Below are positions 12,801 to 24,800 of a stretch of 64,000 nt of DNA, piece after piece. Numbering within the stretch: position 1 is the stretch's first letter; every line of letters starts with the position of its first letter. Made by a program: the position numbers and the translations under genes. The stretch is from Congeria kusceri (Eukaryota; Mollusca; Bivalvia; Myida; Dreissenidae): NCBI GenBank assembly GCA_027627225.1, contig CM051027.1:88582451-88646450 (forward strand), written 5' to 3'. The notes under the pieces were generated by a model. The model saw nothing but the letters and a program-made list of their open reading frames with translations. It ran no database searches and had not been told where the DNA came from.

Positions 12801-15800
12801 ATATGTATATTATAAAACTAGGCCTATCTGTCAGGTTCATGGACTTGGTCGGACCAGTGAAACCGGATATAAGTAACTTTTGCGTAACCCAAACATGTGT
12901 TTTTGCAATGTCTACGTATGGAGGCTTGATATTTAACCACTATTTGTAATCAAACCGTGTAATTGCCACATGTAGATACATACATACACGTTGTACTGGT
13001 TGGGCATAAAATCCGATAAAGCGAATAACGTTACAGTTTCTTGTTCAAAAGGAAAACTAACACCGTTCCAATCTCAGCTCAGTTAAATCCAGTATTTCTG
13101 ACCCAATAAGTGGAAAATGTAGGAATCAATTTATTAGTAAATATTGAACAATGAGCGTCAATTGTGAATACAATAATGTCAAAACATATTTTTGTTTCTG
13201 ATAATACAACATGTATAACAAACGAATTTTCATTGATGAACCCCAAGATTGTAGGGCTGTAACGAATCCAAAAAAAAAATTCGATTCCGAATCCAAATCC
13301 AAATTAGGTTTTTACTTTATTTTCGAATCCGGATCCTCATTAATGAAGAAAAATTGCATTAGTTAAGACATATTGATGAAAATTTGATCTATACACATCA
13401 CAGTTTATTATAGAAATGTCTGATACACCAGGTGTTTCAGAAGTAATTGTTCAAAAAGCACATATAATATGTTAAATCTGCAGAAAATGTCCAATGCAGA
13501 CATGATTGAAGCATGTTTTTGTCCAGTTGTTTGCTTTTCTGTTGCAATTTGACAGGTTGATGACGAGTTTCCAGATGTTTATTTAGGTTAGAGATTGTGC
13601 ATGTTCTGTTGTCCTCGGGGATCTTGCAGATTCTACATACTGCACTCGTTTTGTTAAGCAGCTACTTACCGTTTTCGATTGTCATACAAAAGACACCGAA
13701 ATGATCTCAAACAGGAGCTGTTAACTTTTCCGGAGCGTTATATATTTTTCTACCAGCCATATTGAATCGCGAAATAAACAATAAAACAATCATAATATAG
13801 TAAATAAACTGTCCTACATGCAACAATATTGCTAAAAAGCGTATTTGTATCACAGATTCAAAACTAGTCATCAACCGTCAAAAGTCAATGTGCTGAAACT
13901 GACAGTGAAACTGAGTACACGAACATTTGCAAGTTAAAAAGGTTACAGTCATCAAGATTAGATCCGGATCCGAAATTTTGAAAGATGGATCCGTACCTGC
14001 GAATCTTAAAATGGTTCCGATTTTTCGGATATTTCGTGTATCCGTTACAGCCCTACAAGATTGTAATATCAGTGAAAAATGTGACATTTAGATAATAATA
14101 ATTTTATATAATAAAAATAATAATAATGTATATCATGAATGGGGTTTACGCAATCTAAGAAAAACTCTTTAATATAATTTAGGCCGAACTTGTTTGGCCC
14201 TTTTCTTGTTCACATTTTGACGCAGTGAAAATATAAGATTTTTTATTAGATATTATTGCTTTTCAGTGAAATATCGAATTTTATTCGTGAAATAAAATGT
14301 TATATGTTCACTGTTTGAGCAGTAAAAATATAAGATTTTATATTTTCACTGCAATGAGTATAAAACATAACACGGACTATTTTTCCATAAATTGCATCGA
14401 TCTGCAGGTAGTGGTTTACAACCCTTGGCAAATTTATATATATGTACAGTATGTACATGCATGTCTTTACATAAAACACATTATAAAATTCAACAAAATT
14501 ATAATTTAGCGACAACGACTCACAAAATATGGCACTTTTTTCCCACCATACTAAAGAGTGACAGTTTTGGAATCATTTATGACGTCATTTTTATGACGTC
14601 AGAATACACAAACTTGTGACATTAAAGCTTATCTCGCGCAATTTTATTTATTTATTTTCCAAAAGCATAAAATACAAATAAAATTGTTGATTTCGGTGTA
14701 AGATCGTATTTTATTTCACGAGTGTTCATGTAAAAATGATATTTTCACGAGTTTTCTAAAAAAAAAAAAAATCAACGAGAGGCTAAACACAGTTAATGAT
14801 TTGTTTCTCAGGCAGCGCCGCAACGTTTTTTATGGCCCGCCACGAATTTGATTTAATACCAAAAAAGAGCACAATTGTTTAATATTTTTTGACGATCGCG
14901 CCCGGGTGTACTCCAGAACTATGTTAATAAAAATAAAACTTTGCAGAAAGTGTTTCTAATAGGCATGTTAACGAACAAAATACAAAAACTACGCATTGAA
15001 ATCATGAATTATGAACATTTCGGTAACTTTCTATCGTCTATTTTCTGTATGCGATAACTGGTGAAGACTCTGGAGTAAACCAGCGTGTACATTATAGTAT
15101 ATTCCGTTCGTACCAAGCGCTTTTGAACATTGCCTTTCGTAAATAAGAAACATAGTTCGGACGAATAAACACCATAAACGTTCATAAGAACTCTTTAATA
15201 CAGATGTATATTCGCAAGTATACATAGCGCAGATGGTTTCATGCGTAAATTACCACTAAGACGTCGCGAGTTCGATACGCAATCCAGGTTTTCGTTTTTC
15301 TACGCAGTTTTGTTTATTTGTTTCGTGAAGTCTCACAACGTAGGATATTAATAATACGATATTTAATGTATTTGTCGTTGTATTTCTCATTTATAATACT
15401 ATTTGTATTGCTATTGGAGATCACTTGTTCGTAGACATAGCCCCTTTAAACCCGTTTTACGTTCGTTTCTAATAAAAATAAATAAATTAACGAATACTGG
15501 CAAATGTAATTGTTTGAAAATGGATAAAATGCCAAAGTTTGAAACCACTGTATGAACTTTAAACCCCTACAATGTGTTCATCTACTGCAGCCAGCACTAC
15601 ATTCGCGATTTGCCTGGCTCAGTGCACGAATAGTGTCTTAATTATTACTAGTATAATTATATACAGTATGTAACTTCGATCTACATTATATTCCTTGAAC
15701 AATGTGTCACAGTGACGTCAGTATGGTCTGGTATGGGGTAAGAAATTCATTTTCCGCAGTTGTATAGAGCCGTTGGTCTACGCTTTCGCTGAATGTTTCG

Positions 15801-18800
15801 GGTTTGCAATGGTCAATATGGTTGCCATGGAAACAGGCCACGGCCGCGTTGACAACGTCTGGAAACTAGACCGCACAGGTGATTGTACATTGTACAACTG
15901 TATGTGGTCGACATCCGGGTCAGTCGCTCATTACTGAAACGTTAAATTGCAACAACCCTTTATATCTTTTAAACTATAGGCATGTTGTACAGTTTCCAGA
16001 ACATTCAAATGTGTCATAAAGTGTGATGTTGCTTAAATTTTGATGTTGAACACTCTCGCCATCCACTATTCTTGGCACATATTTTAAGTCCTCCATTTCC
16101 TTGGCGAAAAAGGGACTAATCGTTAAACTTAGCACATCAAGTTGTGAATGTGATCAATATACTTTTTTTTCCCCACTGTCTCCGTGACAATGCGGTGATG
16201 GTGTTTTCATTTCTGGGGTTATTGTTATTGCCAAGAGACAGATATAACCTGTATTGAACCACGGGGTTCGGTTACCTCATATAGTATAACACATTTAATG
16301 TTGTACAGGTTTACGATGTCATAATTATGACATTCAAACCATCGTTACGTAAACAGAATTGAAGAGAGCATTCAAGAGAGTAGTCAGAGCAGCTCTCGTC
16401 GTGAACACTGTTTTCACATTAATCTATATATGCATTACCAATCACAATGTTACCTGTAATTATAGGATAAAAATAATGTTTTCAACTGGAAACATGTGGT
16501 AAACTAGCCTCTGTTGCAGGTGAACCAGCAGTACCTGATGAACATCACCAAGTACCCTCACCCCTGGCGTCAGGAGCAGAGCCCCTACATCACACAGGTG
16601 CAGCGGCAGACGACCGCCAACAAGCGCATCAGCAAAAAGGTACGCACACAGGTCATGCACGCCCGTACACCTCAGGTCCTGCACGCACGTACACCTCAGG
16701 TCCTGCACGCGTGGATACAATAACTCAGGTCCTGCACGCTTGGATACCATACCTCAGGTCCTGCATGCGTGGATACAATACCTCACGTTCTGCAAGCACG
16801 AACACCTCAGGTCCTGAAAGCACGTACACCTCAGGTCCTGCACGCGTGAACACCTCAGGTCCTGCACGCGTGGATACCTCAGGTGCCGCCTGCGTGGATA
16901 CATCAGGTCCTGCACGGAAGTACATCTCAGGTCCTGAAAGCACGTACACCTCAGGTCCTGCACGCGTGAACACCTCAGGTCCTACATGCGTGGATACATC
17001 TGGTCCTGCATGCAAGTACACATCAGGTCCTGCACGCACGTACATCTTAGGCCCTGCACGCGTGGATTCCTCAGGTCCTACACGCACGTACATCTCAGGT
17101 CCTGCAGACGTGAACACCTCAGGTCCTGCTCGCACGTACACATCATGGCCTGCTTGCACGTACACCTCAGGTCCTGCACGCACGAACACATCAGATCCTG
17201 CACGCACGAACACCTCAGGTCCTGCACGTACGAACACCTCAGGTCCTGCACGCACGAAAACATCAGGTCCTGCACGAACGAACACCTCAGGTCCTGCTCG
17301 CACGAACACCTCAGGTCCTGCACGCACGAACACCTCAGGTCCTTCTTGCACGTACACATCAGGTCCTGCTTGCACGTACACCTCAGGTCCTGCACGCGTG
17401 GATACCTTAGGTCCTGCACGCGTGGACACATCAGGTCCTGCAGGCACCTACACATCAGGTCATGCAGGCACCTACATCTCAGGTCCTGCAGGCACATCCA
17501 CATCAGGTCCTGGACATAGGGACTGGATATCTGTGCATGAACATTGAAGTCAATTTATTTGCCGGTATTATACAACATTCATGATATGTTTTCAGAACGT
17601 TCAGCGTACCTGATATTGATAATAACCTGCAGCAATACAATCTTTGACAAGTATACGTTGAACAAAGACTTTGTCTGAATGATTTTTTATGATCATTTCA
17701 TACAATAATCCTGTTAGAGCTACCTTATATTCCTTTAGCATTGTTGTCATTTTAAGTTTATTTAGAAATTAATGCAAACATAGACTATGACATATGCTTA
17801 AAGTTCAGATGTTTTTTTTTTTTTCAAAGTCCAAGCCAACATACCGGTACTTTAAATATACATATTTTTCATATTCTGGTATGCACTGGGAGACTTGGAC
17901 AAGTAGTTATTTTCTATTAATGTAGTTGATGTGAATATGGTTGTAGTATGTAGACGTGAACTTGTTTTCGAAATATACATAATTTATCCGCTCTATGGCA
18001 TTCGTTGGCCACTATAGTTCGCGACTTCTGTTTAAATTGTAGTGGGCGATTAACCGAGAATGACTCCAAACTAACGCGTTGTTGTAACCACGGCGTTATA
18101 ACAACGATTACCACGTACAGTGTAGGAATAGGTTATGTAAGTTAGCACGATTTTGAACTTCTAGTGTTCACCATCGTTCCATTGTGACGTCGTATCACAG
18201 CTACGCATTAGGTTCCTCATGCTTTAATATTATACTCTCGTAATTATTTGTCATGAATTTGTAGATTTTAGTCTTTGTTCGTTTTCTAGACATACAATTT
18301 ATTATTAACACGAAGGCGACAGAGCGATCATTAAGCAACAATTATATACATTGGACATGAACCTATGGAAACAAGAAAGAAAGTACCGAAATATTTCCAT
18401 CATACTTTCACGATATGAAGCACGGTTACAGTACTATACAAGCACGTACCGGAATATGTACGTATTGTCAACAACGTATAATTGAGATATTATACTGGTT
18501 AGCGACCAATTTTCCGCCCGTACCAATTATTTGCCCACTACTGAAAACGAGTCAAAACTACAAAAAGAATACTTTTAACCATACTGGAGTCGATGTGCCT
18601 TGTTGTTTTTTCAAACTTCAGCCGATTATTGCAGGTATCCGTAAGTATTCCGTATTATAATATCCATGTAAACAAACAATGCACTAATGGCCTTGTCGGA
18701 AGCACGCGGGGGATGACGTCATCACACACGCGCTCATTTGTTTGAGGCGCTAACTGAAGGGGATTCTTTTTTCCAAGGCATTTTACTTCCAGACGATTGT

Positions 18801-21800
18801 TTTGTTAGTGAACCATGAATGACTCTAGATTTGTAAACGACCCCTTCCAGTTTTAACTAAATATATTTGAATTATTAAGTGTAAAAATAAAATGATACTT
18901 GTACAAACACTTCAGTACACTTCAGTACCCCTGTTCGGGCCTCAATTGTTGCTATAAATATTTTGTAGGTGTGGCTTACGGATGTAGGTTAGCATATTCT
19001 TCAGAAGTGAAATGTGAACACAAATTATGTGTTTTATAATGGTGTATCATCCTTGAAATAGAAAAATAAGCAGCTTGATAATCAATATATGTTGTTGAGT
19101 ATCAAGATAATTGTACACTGACTCAGTGTTGCGCATGTTCAGGTGTGTTACAAAGTGATTGTTTCGCATTTGAACATGAATGTATCTCACAAAAGCTTTT
19201 CTAAAATGAAATAATACTACGAAAAATATTTTAAAACTCGCCTTTGAAAATAACGCGTTTTTTAATTGGTACAGTTGTTTATAATTATGCGTTGAATTAT
19301 AGGTGTTTTTCGCACGTGATATAATTCTATTAGTGGGAATGAATTTTGAAAAAAAGTTATTGTTTACTGTATTTGGTGCCTAACATTGCTTGTGCCACGT
19401 TTCATAACAAACTGTTTAGGTCACAATATACTAAAAGATTTCCTTAACAAATTCAATGTAAAAGCAATAAATTCAACAAAAAATAAACTCAACATTTTGC
19501 GCGTAGAGACCCTCATAACCATACCTTTTCTTAAAGAGCATTCCGAGCCGAATTGATTTAGACAATAAAAAAGATAGGTCATGTGATATGTAAGAAAGAA
19601 CTCGACGCGAATCAAAGTTCACTGTTTTACGGCCATCTTTTTACCGGCTACTCTCCAGTTGAAGGTATACTGCCAACTGTCAAAGTCTCGTCATGTAGTC
19701 TCCAACCTTCAAGCGAAACAGTGAATTTTTAGTACACAACAATGTTTTTCCTACCACACGTACAAAGAAATATTCAAAAATAAAGTCATGGCAAGTGACT
19801 ATACAGAAAATTGTGTCTTCAAATAAATGGTGTTGATTTATTTAGAGAGTATAGCATTGCACACCTGAAATATTTAGTATACTGTAACCTATAAGAGAAA
19901 TTTGTTCTCATTAAAATTAGTTTTTCTTGCATATAATTATCTTCCCATGCATATTGCACCAATATATTAAGTTTGGCTTGTATATCTGTCCATTTGGCCA
20001 TTTTATTTCATATTTTCAAACACAGGTGATTTTGGTCGGAAGCCGGTGATTTCAAGCGTCTTGAAGCTTAAATGTCCCTCTAACAATTAAAGCTGATATT
20101 TGCAATATTTGTGACAAAATACCCAAACAAACCAAACAAACATGTATGGGGGGCTTATGTGGGGTGAGGAGAGAATGACTTTGTTAGATATTTTTACTCT
20201 AAGCCATTTTGATAATGTATTTTTTGTGTATTTTTTAAAAAAAATCACCCCAAAAATGTAAATTTAATAGAAAAAAAATTCCAATTTCATCCAAGACAAT
20301 TAACAAATTAGTCAAAATGGGAGATCAAAGATACTTTGAAGTGTAGAAATCAATCAGCTTCCAGTAATTGCTTGTTTCAAACCAATAAAGTGTAAAATCT
20401 TTAAAGCACCTTGTTTGTCGCAGCCTCTTTAATTACAGGCCACCAATTATATATTCTAGTATATAATGTCATGAGTGCCTTTAAACTGCAGCAGGTGGTC
20501 AATTTGCATTGCCTGCTCACATTTAGAGGTTTAAGGGAATACAAAATTGCATATTTTGGGCACAAAATAAGTACTTTGACTTTTTTTAAGGTGGCAATCT
20601 GGTCAAAATGGGGTTCATAACCAAGCAAAAGAAAAAGTTGCTCAATGTTGGTTTTAAACGAGGTGGGACTAGTCCGGTGAAGGGGAAAAAACATAATTAT
20701 GAAAGAAGGTCAAATTCCAACACAACCTATGTAAGGTTAGAAAGGTCATCCTTTGAAGCACGGGTAGCTTACAATGACAAGGTTCTTACTTTTCGGGATG
20801 TAGACGGCTCTCAAACCCCAGCTAAGCCCTTGCGTCCGACAGCGAACAAGATTCGCCATGTAGACCTGTTACGGGTTCCTGCTCCATCAAAAGTCCATCC
20901 CGACTTACTTACGAACAAGGTCTATGTCCCCGCCCTACTCCAGTCTATGATGTCCTCTGAAAATAGAAAGCATAGGTTAAGAAGTGATAAATGTAGGGGC
21001 GACTTGGTAATTGACGGCAGTGCTTCCATAAAGTGGTGCTGAGGCTGGGAGGAAAGGTTAAAATGTACAAGATGCAGATATGTAGGCAAGCATTATAAGC
21101 TTTACAATGAGGTTCCATCAAGTACCAGGGGCAGAAAGGCAGCTCAGATCAATGTAGGCTTCCAAATAGGTGTTGCAAGTACTTCTATTGGGAACACAGG
21201 TTCCCGCAGAATTCTCAACACAACCAATATCATTGCTCCCTCTCCACTCGCTATGCAAAAACAAGCAAATAAGGTCAATACTGCCCTTAAATCCCTAAAT
21301 GAGAGAAGCATGTACCAGATTAGAGAAAACTTAGTTGCTGAAAATGCCAAAATTGGTCAAAAAGATCCCTCTAAGGTAAATGTTGAAGGGGACACTTGCT
21401 ACAACAATCCAATTTTTAACTCTGACGCGACACCCTTTCAAGCCGGAACTATTGCCATAAGTACTATGTGTGAAAACAATACCAGAAACAAGCAAATTGT
21501 AGGGGTACAAGTAGCAAATAAACTATGCAGGACTGCATCAATGCTTAGGAATAAGGGTAAACCTGTTCAGTGCCCCAATCATAGGGGGCATTGTTCTGCA
21601 AATGTTTCAGAGAGGGAACCAATAGGTGATGAAGGCAAATGGAATAGGTTGTTAGGTGACCAGATCTCTAAGGACATCAAAATAGCAAATTTCACTTGTG
21701 ATGGGGACAGTAGGGCATTCCAAGGTGTTCGTAACTCTCACGGTCACAATGTGGGTCATCTTAAGGATCTGAGGCACCTAGGCAACTCGCTGAAGCGCGA

Positions 21801-24800
21801 GCTCAACAAAGCGCCTTTCTCAAAGGGCATGCTCAAGGGTCATGCCAAGTCTAATATCAGGAGTCGGTTCGCTCTCTCGGTCAAAGCTAGGGGTATGGCT
21901 GAGCTTAAAGCTGCCCACAATAAACACCAGGGTGACATCAAGGTTCTAAAGAAGGTCATGGTTGATGTAATCGCAACCATTGTTCTATGCTTCAGTGGTT
22001 ACTGCGGTACTCATTGTGCAAAGTACAGTTATGTCTGTGCTGGTACAAATAGGCAAGCTAAGAATTTCATGCCAGACAATGTCAAGGTTAAAATGGTTGA
22101 CAGTGACCAACAAGTCCTTAAAAAATGCATTGAAATGGTTTTAGGTCCAGCTGCTCTTGACGCTACCAAACTTTTAACCACAACCCAAAAAAGTGAAGCA
22201 GTAAACAGGTCGTACCAAGCTGTCAATCCTAAAACTGTGACTTTCTCACGCAACTGTGTAGGTCGAATTCACGGGCAGGTTCACAAATTAAACAATGGCT
22301 ATGCTGACTCTGTAATTGCAAAAACCACTGAACTAAATGCTAACCTTACCCAGGGGTCAAAGATTATTAAGCAGATAGCATATGAGGACCGCAACGACCT
22401 TAACCGAAAGCAAACATCCGCTACCAACAAAGCACGAGCTTTACGTGCCAGGACGCGGAATTATCGATACAAACTGCATGAGGAATTACACTACGGCAAG
22501 GGCATGAGTGACCCCAAACCTGATTATGACAGTCTTCCACACCTTAAGCATCATAAATATGCTTAGTTGATTGTGTACCTGATAATAAATTGTTATTACC
22601 TGTTTTGGCATAAGAGACCTCTAACAAGTGGCCCTCGCGTCAGCATCAGGCGTTCCTCTACCTGAAAAAGGCAAAAATACCTAATAGAAATAGATATAAA
22701 ATGAAAAAAAACATGCATTTATGTATTTTAAGTGTATTTCTATGAATAAAAGGAAGTGATAAAGCTTGTTGTATTCATGTTTCTACCAAATATGCAGGCT
22801 GGCTCAGTTCCATGCCCGCTGCACTGTCCGAACTGTAAACATGTCCGCCGTTCCATGTTGGTGGAATGGGGCTCTATGTTTAAATGTTCAGGCTTAACAC
22901 ACAAGCTAGTGTTGCATAAGTGGCTCACGGAGTCCCTGGCGTTCAATTCTGACTTCATGTAGCACATTAACGCTACACGGTGAACCAAGTATGTCTCTGA
23001 TTTTATGTCCGAAGGCAATTTAGCCCTCATTCGGCCATAATAGGGTAAGGAACTATTTCAAATACAACCATTCCAGATCAAACAATCTGAATTGATGCAT
23101 TTAATGCACTTATTTTCTACTCTTTTGCTCAGAAATGACCAAAAATCTGCTTTCTCATCCATATTTTGCACTTGCAGACGATATTTTATTTTAACCCAAA
23201 GTCAGTTTAGGTCACAATATACTAAAAGATTTCCTTAACAAATTCAATGTAAAAGCAATAAATTCAACAAAAAATAAACTCAACATTTTGCGCGTAGAGA
23301 CCCTCATAACCATACCTTTTCTTAAAGAGCATTCCGAGCCGAATTGATTTAGACAATAAAAAAGATAGGTCATGTGATATGTAAGAAAGAACTCGACGCG
23401 AATCAAAGTTCACTGTTTTACGGCCATCTTTTTACCGGCTACTCTCCAGTTGAAGGTATACTGCCAACTGTCAAAGTCTCGTCATGTAGTCTCCAACCTT
23501 CAAGCGAAACAGTGAATTTTTAGTACACAACAATGTTTTTCCTACCACACGTACAAAGAAATATTCAAAAATAAAGTCATGGCAAGTGACTATACAGAAA
23601 ATTGTGTCTTCAAATAAATGGTGTTGATTTATTTAGAGAGTATAGCATTGCACACCTGAAATATTTAGTATACTGTAACCTATAAGAGAAATTTGTTCTC
23701 ATTAAAATTAGTTTTTCTTGCATATAATTATCTTCCCATGCATATTGCACCAATATATTAAGTTTGGCTTGTATATCTGTCCATTTGGCCATTTTATTTC
23801 ATATTTTCAAACACAGGTGATTTTGGTCGGAAGCCGGTGATTTCAAGCGTCTTGAAGCTTAAATGTCCCTCTAACAATTAAAGCTGATATTTGCAATATT
23901 TGTGACAAAATACCCAAACAAACCAAACAAACATGTATGGGGGGCTTATGTGGGGTGAGGAGAGAATGACTTTGTTAGATATTTTTACTCTAAGCCATTT
24001 TGATAATGTATTTTTTGTGTATTTTTTAAAAAAAATCACCCCAAAAATGTAAATTTAATAGAAAAAAAATTCCAATTTCATCCAAGACAATTAACAAATT
24101 AGTCAAAATGGGAGATCAAAGATACTTTGAAGTGTAGAAATCAATCAGCTTCCAGTAATTGCTTGTTTCAAACCAATAAAGTGTAAAATCTTTAAAGCAC
24201 CTTGTTTGTCGCAGCCTCTTTAATTACAGGCCACCAATTATATATTCTAGTATATAATGTCATGAGTGCCTTTAAACTGCAGCAGGTGGTCAATTTGCAT
24301 TGCCTGCTCACATTTAGAGGTTTAAGGGAATACAAAATTGCATATTTTGGGCACAAAATAAGTACTTTGACTTTTTTTAAGGTGGCAATCTGGTCAAAAT
24401 GGGGTTCATAACCAAGCAAAAGAAAAAGTTGCTCAATGTTGGTTTTAAACGAGGTGGGACTAGTCCGGTGAAGGGGAAAAAACATAATTATGAAAGAAGG
24501 TCAAATTCCAACACAACCTATGTAAGGTTAGAAAGGTCATCCTTTGAAGCACGGGTAGCTTACAATGACAAGGTTCTTACTTTTCGGGATGTAGACGGCT
24601 CTCAAACCCCAGCTAAGCCCTTGCGTCCGACAGCGAACAAGATTCGCCATGTAGACCTGTTACGGGTTCCTGCTCCATCAAAAGTCCATCCCGACTTACT
24701 TACGAACAAGGTCTATGTCCCCGCCCTACTCCAGTCTATGATGTCCTCTGAAAATAGAAAGCATAGGTTAAGAAGTGATAAATGTAGGGGCGACTTGGTA

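Noticed and set aside
16711..17547. 278-residue plus-strand and 240-residue minus-strand frames of octapeptide repeats
   Set aside because: They are translations of a 24-bp minisatellite that starts at a splice donor. Several frames are open at once, as expected for a period divisible by 3.
19421..19615. Short minus-strand frames inside the 471-bp direct repeats (also at 23212 and 27003)
   Set aside because: Hydrophobic low-information peptides lying across a terminus; more likely chance frames than genes.
22029..22253. Antisense frame within the transposase (also at 25820)
   Set aside because: Shadow of the well-supported transposase frame, with no domain, unlike the endonuclease, which lies outside the transposase and carries a complete motif.
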